From Bacillota bacterium (lineage in GTDB: Bacteria > Bacillota > Clostridia > Lachnospirales > Lachnospiraceae): a stretch of DNA of 64,000 nt. The translations under genes and the position numbers were made by a program. A model generated the notes under the pieces. That model searched no databases, had not been told where the DNA came from, and saw only the letters and a list, made by a program, of their open reading frames with translations. The stretch is from contig JAQXYZ010000072.1 in assembly GCA_029226935.1 (NCBI GenBank), forward strand, positions 62,001 through 126,000. Direction: 5' to 3'. Positions 1-8,912 of this stretch are shown here, piece after piece (positions within the stretch are counted from its first letter, which is position 1; each line of letters opens with the position of its first letter).

Positions 1-92
1 TGTATGTGAGCGTATATGCGTTTATGTACGAAAATAAAAACCCAATCAGTCGATGTTACGAGGAAGGGACTGAAGGGAGGTTAGGGTGTAAG

Positions 93-269
93 ATGTCAAA
101 CGTAATCGTAAAAGAGAACGAGACTTTAGATAGCGCTTTACGTCGTTTTAAAAGAAGTTGCGCAAAGGCTGGTATTCAGCAGGAAATTCGCAAGAGAGAA
201 CATTACGAAAAGCCTAGCGTAAGACGCAAAAAGAAATCTGAAGCAGCAAGAAAACGTAAATACAACTAA
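93..269 (+). CDS. rpsU: 30S ribosomal protein S21
   Basis: Small-subunit ribosomal protein S21, 58 residues, the usual size. The N-terminus [10 protein letters not shown], the central [11 protein letters not shown] stretch and the Arg/Lys-rich tail ([15 protein letters not shown]) are diagnostic. The ORF track begins upstream at position 6. I chose the internal ATG at 93 because the protein then starts where S21 normally does, with a GGGAGG site 12 nt upstream. A terminator-like hairpin follows within 20 nt, so it appears to end its transcript. Its promoter is not recognisable in the 92 bases upstream. Confidence 0.97.
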   Translation: MSNVIVKENETLDSALRRFKRSCAKAGIQQEIRKREHYEKPSVRRKKKSEAARKRKYN

Positions 270-285
270 TAATAACGTGCAATGT

Positions 286-320
286 AAAGTCCTTGACCTA
301 AAAACCAAGGACTTTCTTGT
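286..320 (+). terminator. Intrinsic terminator after rpsU
   Basis: A perfect 10-bp stem AAAGTCCTTG/CAAGGACTTT (286-295 with 306-315) has a 10-nt loop and is followed by a T-rich tract. It starts 17 nt after the rpsU stop. The tail is interrupted by C and G, so termination may be partial. Confidence 0.7.
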
Positions 321-346
321 TGTATGGACTTTATTTTGAGGAAAAT

Positions 347-886
347 ATGTGGACAAAAGAAATGTTTGGTACGGATGTGTACCATTTGGTAGCTGCGTTC
401 ATCATCTATAGTGTGATGGGGTGGCTGGTGGAATCTATTTATATGTCATTTTGTAATAAAAAGCTTACTAACCGTGGATTTGGCAGGGGACCTTTCTGTC
501 CGATTTATGGTTTCGGAGGGGTGCTTGGATATTTGATTCTCCATCCGTTAAGCAATAATCTGGTGGTTCTCTATCTTGTTGGAGCAATTCTGGCAACCAC
601 ATTTGAGTATTTGGTAGGAATTTTCATGCAGAAGTTCCTTGGTGAGGTATATTGGGATTACAATGATAAGCCCTGTAATTATAAGGGCATAATCTGTCTT
701 GAGAGCACCATTGCATGGGGGTTTTATGCAATTATTATTATTACCTTCCTTCACAGTAGAATTTTAAGCTTGGTGGATCGATATGACTATTCTTTGGGAA
801 TCCGGGCATGCAAATTGATTCTCTTATTGGTAGCGATTGATTATCTTTTTAAATTGAGAAATGTTTTTCATATTAGAAATAAATAA
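347..886 (+). CDS. PF06541-type putative membrane permease
   Basis: Predicted integral membrane protein of the PF06541 family (annotated as putative ABC-transporter type IV, CmpB-like). Visible signatures are the N-terminal GWLVESIY segment and NRGFGRGPFCPIYGFG. Four to five hydrophobic helices span most of its 179 residues. The ORF track starts at a TTG at 317 inside the rpsU terminator; the ATG at 347 has a GAGG just upstream and is preferred. No ATPase gene lies nearby, so a transport role is only a family label. No substrate can be inferred. Confidence 0.8.
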   Translation: MWTKEMFGTDVYHLVAAFIIYSVMGWLVESIYMSFCNKKLTNRGFGRGPFCPIYGFGGVLGYLILHPLSNNLVVLYLVGAILATTFEYLVGIFMQKFLGEVYWDYNDKPCNYKGIICLESTIAWGFYAIIIITFLHSRILSLVDRYDYSLGIRACKLILLLVAIDYLFKLRNVFHIRNK

Positions 887-929
887 AACATATCCATAGT
901 AATAAAATACATAATAGGAGACTGACTTC

Positions 930-2096
930 TTGAATAAATTTTTCAAAGTAACCCTATGCTATGTGATGTGTATTATTGCTTGCCTGATGACACCGGTGGA
1001 GGCAGTGGCAGCACCTGCTGTTGAGGCCCCTTCCTATATACTGATGGAGGCGTCTACCGGTCAGGTTATCTGTGAACAGGATGCAGATGTAAGACGCAGC
1101 CCTGCCAGCATTACAAAGATAATGACGCTGCTTGTAATCTTTGATCATTTGGGAACCGGTCGCGTAAGGCTGGACAGTGAGGTCATGACCAGCGCATATG
1201 CTAAATCCATGGGAGGCTCACAGGTTTTTTTGGAAGAGGGCGAAGTGCAGACTCTGGAGACAATTATTAAGTGTATTGCAGTTGCTTCCGGAAATGATGC
1301 CAGTGTTGCTGCTGCGGAATTTATTGCCGGCAGTGAAGCAGAATTTGTAAAGCTGATGAATCAGAGGGCAGAAGAGATGGGACTTACGAATACTCATTTT
1401 GAAGACTGCTGTGGACTTAGCGAGTCAGACAATCACTATACATCGGCAAGAGATGTAGCAGTTATGTCCAGAGAACTGATTACCAGTTACCCGCAGATAT
1501 TGGACTATACCCAAATATGGATGGAGGATATTACCCATACCACCAATCAGGGAAGCAGTAACTTTACTTTGTCCAGTACCAATAAGCTGCTAAAGATGTA
1601 CGAGTGGACTACCGGTCTGAAAACAGGTTCTACCAGCAAGGCCTTGTATTGCCTTTCCGCAACGGCACATAAGGATAATATTGATATGATTGCGGTGGTT
1701 ATGGGATCACCCAGTAATAAAGTGCGCTTTCAGGATGCCATGACACTTTTGAATTATGGTTACAGCGTCGCGGCATTGTACGAGGATCCAAATGAAGATA
1801 CGCTTCCGGGTATTCCTGTTAAGGGAGGTGTCAAGGAGGAGGCTGCTCTTATTTACAAAGAACCGTTCAGATACCTTGATATTGCAGGCAGTGATTTGAA
1901 CAGTGTCGAAAAGGTTATCTCCCTGCCGGAAGAAATACAGGCCCCTGTTAATCGGGGAGATGCGGTGGGAGAAGCGGTGTATAAGCTGAATGGTCAGAGG
2001 ATAGGAAGTGTTTCGATTCTTTCGGATGTGACTATAGAAAAGGCAGGCTATAAAGATTATTTGGTCAAGGTATGGAAATTATACTGTTCCCTGTAA
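930..2096 (+). CDS. Serine-type D-Ala-D-Ala carboxypeptidase (PBP5-like)
   Basis: Low-molecular-weight penicillin-binding protein that trims the terminal D-Ala from peptidoglycan stem peptides outside the membrane. It has a signal peptide (residues 1-28), the SxxK motif S60-I-T-K63, the SxN motif at 120-122 and KTG at 231-233, so the active site is complete. A C-terminal PBP5-type beta domain ends in an amphipathic tail. The start is a TTG with AGGAG 9 nt upstream. Length of 388 matches DacF/DacB-type enzymes. It overlaps the next gene by 25 nt, suggesting co-transcription. A second paralog lies at 5167-6432. Confidence 0.92.
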   Translation: MNKFFKVTLCYVMCIIACLMTPVEAVAAPAVEAPSYILMEASTGQVICEQDADVRRSPASITKIMTLLVIFDHLGTGRVRLDSEVMTSAYAKSMGGSQVFLEEGEVQTLETIIKCIAVASGNDASVAAAEFIAGSEAEFVKLMNQRAEEMGLTNTHFEDCCGLSESDNHYTSARDVAVMSRELITSYPQILDYTQIWMEDITHTTNQGSSNFTLSSTNKLLKMYEWTTGLKTGSTSKALYCLSATAHKDNIDMIAVVMGSPSNKVRFQDAMTLLNYGYSVAALYEDPNEDTLPGIPVKGGVKEEAALIYKEPFRYLDIAGSDLNSVEKVISLPEEIQAPVNRGDAVGEAVYKLNGQRIGSVSILSDVTIEKAGYKDYLVKVWKLYCSL

Positions 2097-2977
2097 TGGA
2101 CAGTAAAAATAGAAAGGGAAGAACATTGAGGATATTGCTTCTTGTAATTGCAGTATTGGCAGGATTTTTTTTAGTAGTGATGGCAATAGACTGCAATCGT
2201 TTTGTAATAAGAAAATACAGATACCGGACAGGAAAGCTAAAGAAGGATGGCAAGGTCATCCTTCTTTCTGACCTGCATAATAAATCCTTTGGGAAAGGGA
2301 ATTACAAGCTGGTTGAAGCCATTCGCAGGATCAATCCTGACCTGATATTAGTGGCAGGAGATATGTATACCTCTAACAGCAACGGAGATATTCTGACGGC
2401 ACAGGAACTAATCTGCACGCTTGCCAGAGAGTATCCGGTTTACTATGGAAACGGAAATCATGAACATAAGACAAGGCTTTTTCCGGAATATTTTGGAACC
2501 ATGTATCAGGAATTCTCGAAAAAGATCGAAGAGGCAGGCGCAAAGCATCTGGTTAATGAAAAGATAACGCTGCCGGAATACAATGTAGATATTTATGGAC
2601 TGGAAATTGGACGGGAGTACTATGGAAAATTTAAAACCATGCAGATGGAAGCGGAATATATTGAGACTCTTCTGGGAAAGCCCGATCAAAACAGGACATC
2701 TGTTCTGATTGCTCATAATCCCGATTATTTTGAAGCTTATGCACGGTGGGGAGCAGATCTGGTGGTATCCGGTCACATTCATGGAGGCTTAATGAGACTT
2801 CCGGTTCTGGGAGGCGTTCTTTCACCGGCGATTAAGCTGTTCCCTAAGTATGATGGGGGAGAATTTAAGGAAGAGTCATCCACCATGATTTTGGGAAGAG
2901 GGCTTGGTACTCATACACTCCCTATCAGGATCTTTAATCCGGGAGAACTGGTGGTAATAGAGCTTTGCCAAAGTTGA
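2072..2977 (+). CDS. Membrane-anchored metallophosphoesterase (YkuE/YaeI-like)
   Basis: Calcineurin-like phosphoesterase with one N-terminal membrane helix (about residues 19-42). Metal-binding motifs are all present: SDLHN, VAGDMY, GNGNHEH and SGHIHGG. This matches the YkuE/YaeI group, which has been linked to lipid or UDP-diacylglucosamine hydrolysis; substrate specificity cannot be read here. The listed ATG overlaps the preceding carboxypeptidase by 25 nt. A second ATG at 2096 overlaps the upstream stop by one base (TAATG) and would remove eight residues; neither has a strong ribosome site. A cell-envelope role is inferred from the neighbour. Confidence 0.87.
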   Translation: MEIILFPVMDSKNRKGRTLRILLLVIAVLAGFFLVVMAIDCNRFVIRKYRYRTGKLKKDGKVILLSDLHNKSFGKGNYKLVEAIRRINPDLILVAGDMYTSNSNGDILTAQELICTLAREYPVYYGNGNHEHKTRLFPEYFGTMYQEFSKKIEEAGAKHLVNEKITLPEYNVDIYGLEIGREYYGKFKTMQMEAEYIETLLGKPDQNRTSVLIAHNPDYFEAYARWGADLVVSGHIHGGLMRLPVLGGVLSPAIKLFPKYDGGEFKEESSTMILGRGLGTHTLPIRIFNPGELVVIELCQS

Positions 2978-3054
2978 CGGAAAAAGGGGTTCATGATAAG
3001 ATAATCGAAGCAGTCTGATTGGCAGGCCGCTGATTGGTCAGATGGGGAGGACAT

Positions 3055-3690
3055 ATGGATACAAAGTTATTTGATCATACTATTTTGAAAGCAGATGCCA
3101 CAAAAGAAGCAGTGAAAAAAATCTGCGATGAGGCAAAAGAATATGGCTTCATGTCAGTTTGCGTAAACAGCTTTTATACTGCTTATGTGGCAGAACAGTT
3201 GAAGGGAACGGGTGTAAAAACCTGCACGGTAGTGGGCTTCCCATTAGGACAGATGTCCACCCGTGCCAAGGCAGCCGAAACTGCCATTGCAGTGGAAGAT
3301 GGGGCAGAAGAAATCGATATGGTAATTAATGTAGGTGCGCTGAAGGACAAGCTTTATGACGTGGTGCTGACAGATATTAAAGAAGTAAAGAAGGTCTGCG
3401 GTAATGCGATGCTTAAAGTAATTATCGAAACCTGTCTGCTTACAGATGAAGAAAAAATCAAAGCTTGTGAGCTGGCAAAGGAAGCGGAAGCTGACTATGT
3501 GAAGACCTCAACCGGTTTTTCTGTAGCCGGTGCCAGAACGGAGGATGTTGCCTTGATGAGAAAGACGGTTGGCAATGAGATGGGCGTAAAGGCATCCGGG
3601 GGAATTAGAGATCGGGAAACCGCCATGGCAATGGTAAATGCCGGTGCCAGCAGACTGGGAACAAGTGCCACGGTGGCAATTTGCAGATAA
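3055..3690 (+). CDS. deoC: Deoxyribose-phosphate aldolase
   Basis: Class I aldolase splitting 2-deoxyribose-5-phosphate into glyceraldehyde-3-phosphate and acetaldehyde, a step of deoxynucleoside salvage. The Schiff-base lysine lies in [10 protein letters not shown]; the N-terminal [11 protein letters not shown] and the C-terminal KASGGIRD and GASRLGTSA phosphate-binding loops are typical. The ORF track starts at 3034; the ATG at 3055 has GGGGAGG 4-5 nt upstream and gives the normal N-terminus. Length is 211. No other deo genes are adjacent. Confidence 0.94.
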   Translation: MDTKLFDHTILKADATKEAVKKICDEAKEYGFMSVCVNSFYTAYVAEQLKGTGVKTCTVVGFPLGQMSTRAKAAETAIAVEDGAEEIDMVINVGALKDKLYDVVLTDIKEVKKVCGNAMLKVIIETCLLTDEEKIKACELAKEAEADYVKTSTGFSVAGARTEDVALMRKTVGNEMGVKASGGIRDRETAMAMVNAGASRLGTSATVAICR

Positions 3691-3777
3691 GCGAGCAGTG
3701 GTGCAAAAAATTTAAATTTTCACTTTTTGATTTAAGCAGTATTGCAAGCAAGACTTGTGATATGCATGGAGATTAAG

Positions 3778-4524
3778 ATGGCAATTTCAGTTAAATTAGA
3801 GGCGTTTGAGGGACCGCTGGATCTGCTTTTACATCTGATTGAAAAGAATAAAGTCGACATTTATGATATTCCCATTGTAGAAATCACTGCACAGTATCTT
3901 GAGTACATTCAGGCAATGGAAACGGAAGATATGAATGTAATGAGTGAGTTCCTCGTTATGGCCGCGACCCTTCTTGATATTAAATGCAGAATGCTTCTGC
4001 CGAAGGAAGTAAATGAGGAAGGCGAGGAAGAAGACCCAAGGGCAGAGCTGGTTCAGAAGCTGCTGGAATATAAGATGTATAAATATATGTCCTATGAGCT
4101 TAAGGACAGGCAGGTGGATGCTGCAAGAACATGGTTTAAGGACAAGACTCTTCCAAAGGAAATAGAGGATTACAGACCACCTATTGATATGCAGGAACTG
4201 TTAGGGGACGCGAATTTAGGCAAGCTTCAGGAGCTGTTTAAGACGGTAATGCGCCGTCAGGAGGATAAGATTGATCCGGTAAGAAGTACGTTCGGACAAA
4301 TCGAAAAGGACGAGGTGGATATGGATATCAAGACTTTCTATGTGGAGGAATATATTCGTACCCATAAGACGTTCAGCTTTCGGGAACTATTGGAAAAGCA
4401 GAGAAGCAAAATGGAGATTATTGTAACTTTTCTTGTTATGCTGGAAATGATGAAGCTTGGAAAGATTTCGATCGTTCAGGAAGATACATTTGATGATATT
4501 TTGATCACTTCCAATGAAATATAG
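3778..4524 (+). CDS. scpA: Segregation and condensation protein A
   Basis: Kleisin subunit that bridges Smc heads and, with ScpB, forms the bacterial condensin for chromosome organisation. The conserved N-terminal FEGPLDLLLHLIEKNKVDIY is the kleisin signature, and a C-terminal winged helix ends near MLEMMKLGKI. The ORF track extends to a TTG at 3742; the ATG at 3778 has GGAG six nt upstream and begins MAISVKLEAF, the expected start. Length is 248. scpB follows almost immediately. Confidence 0.95.
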   Translation: MAISVKLEAFEGPLDLLLHLIEKNKVDIYDIPIVEITAQYLEYIQAMETEDMNVMSEFLVMAATLLDIKCRMLLPKEVNEEGEEEDPRAELVQKLLEYKMYKYMSYELKDRQVDAARTWFKDKTLPKEIEDYRPPIDMQELLGDANLGKLQELFKTVMRRQEDKIDPVRSTFGQIEKDEVDMDIKTFYVEEYIRTHKTFSFRELLEKQRSKMEIIVTFLVMLEMMKLGKISIVQEDTFDDILITSNEI

Positions 4525-4537
4525 GAGGAAGAATAAG

Positions 4538-5107
4538 TTGGAGAAGCAGAAAGCAAAAGCAGTGCTGGAAGCAATTCTTTTTACCATGGGAGAGGCGGTA
4601 GAGGTGGAAAGACTTGCATCTGTTATTGAAGAGGACAAAAAAACCACCAAAGAACTGCTGATGGAAATGAAAGAAGAATATGACGGGAAAGAGTGTGGCG
4701 TGACATTGATGGAGCTTGAGGATTCTTTTCAGATGTGCACCAAGGCAGAGATGTACGAATATCTGATTAAGATTGCCAAGACACCACGCAAATATGTGCT
4801 TACGGATACCTTGCTCGAAACCCTTTCCATTATTGCATATAAGCAGCCTATTACCAGAGCTGAAATTGAAAAAATCAGAGGTGTGAGTTGTGACCATGCA
4901 GTAAACAGGCTGGTGGAATTCGGTTTAATCGCAGAGGTGGGAAGAATGGATGCGCCGGGTCGTCCCCTTTTATTTGGAACGACAGAAGAGTTTCTGCGCA
5001 GCTTTGGCGTCAAATCACTGGAGGAACTGCCGGAGCTCTCAGCAGTACAAATTGAAGAATTCAAAGTACAGGCAGAGCAGGAAGCCAGTGTGCAGCTGGA
5101 TATTTAA
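4538..5107 (+). CDS. scpB: Segregation and condensation protein B
   Basis: Condensin accessory subunit, a dimer of tandem winged helices that binds ScpA. Typical motifs are LEAILFTMGEAV at the N-terminus, LSIIAYKQPITRAEIE and RGVSCDHAV in the middle, and GRPLLFGTT near the end. The track start (ATG 4514) lies within scpA. A TTG at 4538 has the strong TAGGAGG at 4522-4528 with 9-nt spacing and gives the normal N-terminus (189 residues), so I prefer it. A terminator follows within 15 nt of the stop. Confidence 0.93.
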   Translation: MEKQKAKAVLEAILFTMGEAVEVERLASVIEEDKKTTKELLMEMKEEYDGKECGVTLMELEDSFQMCTKAEMYEYLIKIAKTPRKYVLTDTLLETLSIIAYKQPITRAEIEKIRGVSCDHAVNRLVEFGLIAEVGRMDAPGRPLLFGTTEEFLRSFGVKSLEELPELSAVQIEEFKVQAEQEASVQLDI

Positions 5108-5120
5108 ATTGGGAGAGAAA

Positions 5121-5165
5121 AAGAAAACCAAGTGCCGCATGAGCGGAATTTGGTTTTCTTTTTTG
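5121..5165. terminator. Bidirectional intrinsic terminator, scpB / carboxypeptidase
   Basis: An 11-bp outer stem AAGAAAACCAA/TTGGTTTTCTT (5121-5131 with 5150-5160) has an inner GCCGC/GCGG pairing and a T6 run on the plus strand. The mirror A-rich side gives a U-rich tail on the minus strand. It sits between convergent genes and can serve both. Confidence 0.8.
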
Positions 5166-5166
5166 T

Positions 5167-6432
5167 CTACAGGCTGTATCGAAGTAGGATCTGTTTCACA
5201 CACCATGGAAAATCAATGGCAGGGACATCTTCGGATGCTACAATATATTCAAGTTTATATAGAACACCGCCAACGAGATAACGAATGGTTCCCACCGGCG
5301 TTCCGGCTTTTACAGGTGCCTTGAGTTCATGAGACATTTGAAAATCTACCTGGATCTGTTCTCCTTTTTTAAGCAGAAGCCCGGTCCAATCATTTTTTCT
5401 GTCTATTTCGACTTTAGTATATGCCGTTTCACCAAGATTTTTTACCTGGCCGCCTATTACTTTAACGGGATCTAAACGGCTTTCATCAAAGGCAGCCTCG
5501 GAGAGGGAGTGAAATTCAAAATTTTCAAGTCCGTAATTCATCAGCGCCATAGTGTCATTCCACTTGTAGGTTTTGTGGTTGGGCCAGCCACAGGCAAGGA
5601 GGGATACCACGAAGGTCCGGTCGCCTTCCCGCAGAGCGCCTACATAGCAGTAACCGGCATTTCCTGTAAAACCTGTCTTCCCTGAAAGGGCGCCTTCCAT
5701 CATACCAAGAAAGGCATTGTGATTATTACAGGTAAAAGTACGGCCACTGGGAATAAAGCTGCCGTCTTTTTCCTTAAAGCTTCCGAAGGAGTAACTGTCA
5801 GTGCGGGTGATTTTAAGAAATTCTTCTTTTTGGGGAGAAGTCATGATGCAGTAGGACATAATCCGGGCAAGATCAGCAGCAGTAGTAGAATGGCTCTTTA
5901 CACTGCCGTCTTTGCAGGTGGCGGTGGCGTCCAAACCGTTTGGAGTAATAAAAAAGGTGTCAAAACAACCAAGGTCCCTTGCTTTTTGGTTCATCATGTC
6001 GGCAAATGCTTCTGTGCTTCCGGCGATGTGCTCGGCAATTACCACGGCGGCATCATTGTGCGATTCTAACATCAGGGAATAGAGCAGATCCTTAAGCTGA
6101 TAGTATTCACCATCCTTTACATACAGTTTCACCTTGGGCATACTGGCTGCGTAGGAGGAGGCTTTGGCATAATCCTGAAGGTTTCCGTATTCCAGAGCCA
6201 GAATGCAGGTCATGATTTTGGTAGTGCTCGCCATGGGAAGAACCTCTTCGGCATCCTTGGCATATAAAATGCGTCCTGAAGATGCATCCATCAATACGGC
6301 AGCTTTGGCATGGAGTTTTATTTCTTCCGGTTCCGTGCCGGCAGCGCGGACGGATAAAAGGAATTGGGAAACCAGAAGGACAAGCAGAAGAGTGGAGAAC
6401 AAAAGGAGGAAAATTCTTGTTTTATGTTGCAT
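5167..6432 (-). CDS. Serine-type D-Ala-D-Ala carboxypeptidase (DacF-like)
   Basis: Second low-molecular-weight penicillin-binding protein of this window, 421 residues, secreted or membrane-attached. Signal peptide at about residues 1-31; SxxK at S69-T-T-K72; SxN (SHN) at 124-126; KTG at 252-254. A C-terminal PBP5-type beta domain follows. It acts on peptidoglycan pentapeptides. It stands alone on the minus strand, convergent with scpB and divergent from the decarboxylase cluster. Its N-terminal leader differs from the paralog at 930-2096, so it is not a recent tandem duplicate. Confidence 0.92.
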   Translation of the reverse strand: MQHKTRIFLLLFSTLLLVLLVSQFLLSVRAAGTEPEEIKLHAKAAVLMDASSGRILYAKDAEEVLPMASTTKIMTCILALEYGNLQDYAKASSYAASMPKVKLYVKDGEYYQLKDLLYSLMLESHNDAAVVIAEHIAGSTEAFADMMNQKARDLGCFDTFFITPNGLDATATCKDGSVKSHSTTAADLARIMSYCIMTSPQKEEFLKITRTDSYSFGSFKEKDGSFIPSGRTFTCNNHNAFLGMMEGALSGKTGFTGNAGYCYVGALREGDRTFVVSLLACGWPNHKTYKWNDTMALMNYGLENFEFHSLSEAAFDESRLDPVKVIGGQVKNLGETAYTKVEIDRKNDWTGLLLKKGEQIQVDFQMSHELKAPVKAGTPVGTIRYLVGGVLYKLEYIVASEDVPAIDFPWCVKQILLRYSL

Positions 6433-6579
6433 TTTTCAATCCGGCTAGGTTATTTCTTTTCATTTTTATGTTTCGGCCGGACGAAATATGCTATGGAAAA
6501 TATAAAACCATACAGAAAAGAACGCAATAAAGGATACCTGTAAAAATTTTGTAAATTTTGAGAACTTTATACTATGCGA

Positions 6580-6609
6580 TTTACAACATTTGTGGTATAC
6601 TGCTATAGA
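6580..6609 (+). promoter_or_regulatory. Candidate promoter of the decarboxylase cluster
   Basis: The sequence contains an extended -10 element TGGTATACT (6593-6601). An alternative TATAGA at 6604-6609 lies 18 bp after TTTACA at 6580-6585. It lies 70-90 nt upstream of the carboxyltransferase start, leaving a leader of about 70 nt. Which -10 is used is not decidable from sequence. Confidence 0.45.
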
Positions 6610-6681
6610 CAAAATTATGGGGATACTATGTCCCTGTGAATAAAGTTATTATTTTTTTAATATAAAATGGAGGGCTGAAAA

Positions 6682-8112
6682 ATGAGTACTACTTCACAGG
6701 CGAGTCAAAGAATAGCAGCTTTGCTCGATGAAAACAGTTTCGTGGAAATTGGTGCGCAGGTAACAGCAAGAAGCACTGATTTTAACCTGAAACAGACAGA
6801 GACTCCTTCTGACGGTGTTATTACCGGCTATGGAGTGATTGGCGGTAATCTTGTGTATGTATACAGTCAGGATGCATCCGTATTAAACGGAAGCGTAGGC
6901 GAAATGCATGCGAAGAAAATTGCAAACCTCTATGATCTGGCACTGAAAATGGGAGCACCCGTAATCGGATTGATTGAATCTGCCGGACTTAGATTACAGG
7001 AGGCAACAGATGCACTGAACGGATTCGGTGAAATCTACAAAAAGCAGGCATTAAGCTCTGGCGTAATTCCTCAGATAACAGCTATCTTTGGTTCTTGCGG
7101 CGGTGGACTTGCTTTAATTCCTACATTGACAGACTTTACTTTTATGGAAGAAAAGAAAGCAAAGCTGTTTGTGAATGCACCGAATGCATTGGATGGAAAT
7201 GAAATCAGCAAATGCGATACTTCTGCAGCAGCATTTCAGAGTGAAGAGGCAGGTATCGTTGATGTAGTTGCAGATGAAGCATCTGTTCTTGCACAGATCA
7301 GAGAACTGGTGTGCATGCTTCCTGCAAATAATGAGGATGATATGTCCTTTGAAGAATGTACAGACGACTTAAACCGTGCATGTACAGAAATTGCAAACTG
7401 CACAGGCGATACAGCCATTGCACTGTCACAGCTGGCAGATGATGGAGTTGTATTTGAAGTTAAGGCAGGCTATGCAAAGGAAATGGTAACAGCACTGATC
7501 AGATTAAACGGTGTTACCGTAGGTGCAGTTGCAAACCGCAGCGAAGTTTATGGGGAAGACGGAACCGTAACAGACAAATTCGATGCTGTTTTAACTCCTG
7601 CAGGATGTGACAAGGCTGCAGACTTTGTAAACTTCTGTGATGCATTCAATATCCCTGTTCTTTCTCTTACCAATGTGAAGGGCTTTAAGGCAGATAAGTG
7701 TTCCGAAAAGAAAATTGCTAAGGCAGCAGCAAAACTTACATATGCGTTTGCAAATGCAACCGTTCCCAAAGTAAACGTAATTATCGGACAGGCTTATGGA
7801 AGTGCTTATGTTGCCATGAACTCCAAGGCAATCGGCGCTGATATTACGATGGCTTGGCCTGATGCAGAAATCGGTACCATGGATGCAAAGCTGGCAGCAA
7901 AGATTATCTGCGATGGTCAGGGTGCAGATGCAATTGATGCCTGTGCAAAAGAATATGCCGCATTGCAGACAAGTGCTGTAAGTGCAGCAAAGAGAGGATA
8001 TGTTGATCAGATCATCGAGCCCGCAGCTACCAGAAAGTATGTGATCGGTGCATTTGAGATGCTGTTCACTAAGAGGGAAGACCGCCCTGCAAAGAAACAC
8101 GGTACAGTTTAG
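6682..8112 (+). CDS. Biotin-dependent acyl-CoA-type carboxyltransferase (MmdA-like)
   Basis: Crotonase-fold carboxyltransferase of the MmdA/PccB/AccD group, 476 residues, that moves a carboxyl group between a CoA ester and carboxybiotin. The C-terminal AWPDAEIGTM, RGYVDQIIEP and PAKKHGT motifs match methylmalonyl-CoA decarboxylase alpha. The N-terminal half differs: ESAGLRLQEA (residues 99-108) replaces the common SGGARIQE, and GSCGGGLA (137-144) replaces GPCAGGA. It lacks about 35 N-terminal residues found in MmdA. The RLQEA form recalls malonate decarboxylase subunits. The substrate is therefore uncertain. It heads a five-gene cluster with OadG, a biotin carrier, OadB and a pyruvate-type carboxyltransferase. 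Confidence 0.85.
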   Translation: MSTTSQASQRIAALLDENSFVEIGAQVTARSTDFNLKQTETPSDGVITGYGVIGGNLVYVYSQDASVLNGSVGEMHAKKIANLYDLALKMGAPVIGLIESAGLRLQEATDALNGFGEIYKKQALSSGVIPQITAIFGSCGGGLALIPTLTDFTFMEEKKAKLFVNAPNALDGNEISKCDTSAAAFQSEEAGIVDVVADEASVLAQIRELVCMLPANNEDDMSFEECTDDLNRACTEIANCTGDTAIALSQLADDGVVFEVKAGYAKEMVTALIRLNGVTVGAVANRSEVYGEDGTVTDKFDAVLTPAGCDKAADFVNFCDAFNIPVLSLTNVKGFKADKCSEKKIAKAAAKLTYAFANATVPKVNVIIGQAYGSAYVAMNSKAIGADITMAWPDAEIGTMDAKLAAKIICDGQGADAIDACAKEYAALQTSAVSAAKRGYVDQIIEPAATRKYVIGAFEMLFTKREDRPAKKHGTV

Positions 8113-8130
8113 AAAGGATGATTACTTAAT

Positions 8131-8853
8131 ATGAAAAAATGGTTATTAGTATTAGGTATGATTACCTGTATGTTCGGTTTGACAGCATGCGGTCAGAAGG
8201 AAACTGAGACTCCACTGATGACAGAAGCAGAAGCGGAAGCATGGGGAGCGCAGCTTGTAGAAACCATGAATCAATATGTGGTTATGCAGGCACAGGATCA
8301 GGCAACCGATCCGATTCTGATCAGTGCAATTGAAAGCTGGGAAGCCGCTGCTGAGGATATGGGTAATTATGAAGAGATTATCAGCATCGTCTCCGAATTA
8401 GGTGAAGAGGATGGTGTGATTGAAATCAAGGTAAAGGGTTCTTTACGTGATGCGGTGGTAGAAGTTGTAATTGAAAAATATGTTGTTACCAATGTGACTA
8501 CGAATGTGCAATACTCATTTGGTGAAACAATGGAAAAAGCTGCATTAAATACATTACTTGGTATGGGAACCGTATTTGTAGTTCTGATTTTGATCAGTCT
8601 GATTATCGGCTGCTTCGGATTTATTCCAAAGCTTCAGGCAAAATTTGCAAAGAAGCCTGCTAAGGATGAGGTTAAGAATGCGGCAGTTGACAATACCATC
8701 GCTCAGATTATTGAGAAAGAAGAATTAGCAGATGACCTTGAGCTGGTAGCAGTAATTTCAGCAGCAATCGCTGCAAGTGAAGGTGCTTCTTCCACAGACG
8801 GTTTTGTAGTGAGAAGTATCAGACGTGCCGGAAGCAAATGGCAGAGATCATAG
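8131..8853 (+). CDS. OadG-family subunit of sodium-pumping decarboxylase
   Basis: Predicted gamma/delta subunit that helps assemble membrane biotin decarboxylases. It begins with a lipoprotein-type signal peptide (LTAC, Cys20), an extracytoplasmic region of about 120 residues, a single membrane helix at about 142-164, then a cytosolic tail ending in LVAVISAAIAA and RSIRRAGSKWQ, characteristic of the OadG/MmdD family. At 240 residues it is much longer than classical OadG (about 80-120) because of the secreted lipoprotein portion. It follows the carboxyltransferase by 18 nt. Function is by family and context; a role for the extracytoplasmic part is unknown. Confidence 0.82.
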   Translation: MKKWLLVLGMITCMFGLTACGQKETETPLMTEAEAEAWGAQLVETMNQYVVMQAQDQATDPILISAIESWEAAAEDMGNYEEIISIVSELGEEDGVIEIKVKGSLRDAVVEVVIEKYVVTNVTTNVQYSFGETMEKAALNTLLGMGTVFVVLILISLIIGCFGFIPKLQAKFAKKPAKDEVKNAAVDNTIAQIIEKEELADDLELVAVISAAIAASEGASSTDGFVVRSIRRAGSKWQRS

Positions 8854-8912
8854 ATTGAAAATAAAGTTTCATCTAATCAATTATTTCAATAGATTACAGG
8901 AGGATTTTAGTA

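Noticed and set aside
4950-5324. ORF across the scpB end and terminator
   Set aside because: It runs through the bidirectional terminator and the opposite gene; a frame shadow of scpB.
7591-8100. 169-residue minus-strand ORF
   Set aside because: Antisense to the carboxyltransferase gene; its Cys-rich, low-complexity composition reflects codon usage of the real strand.
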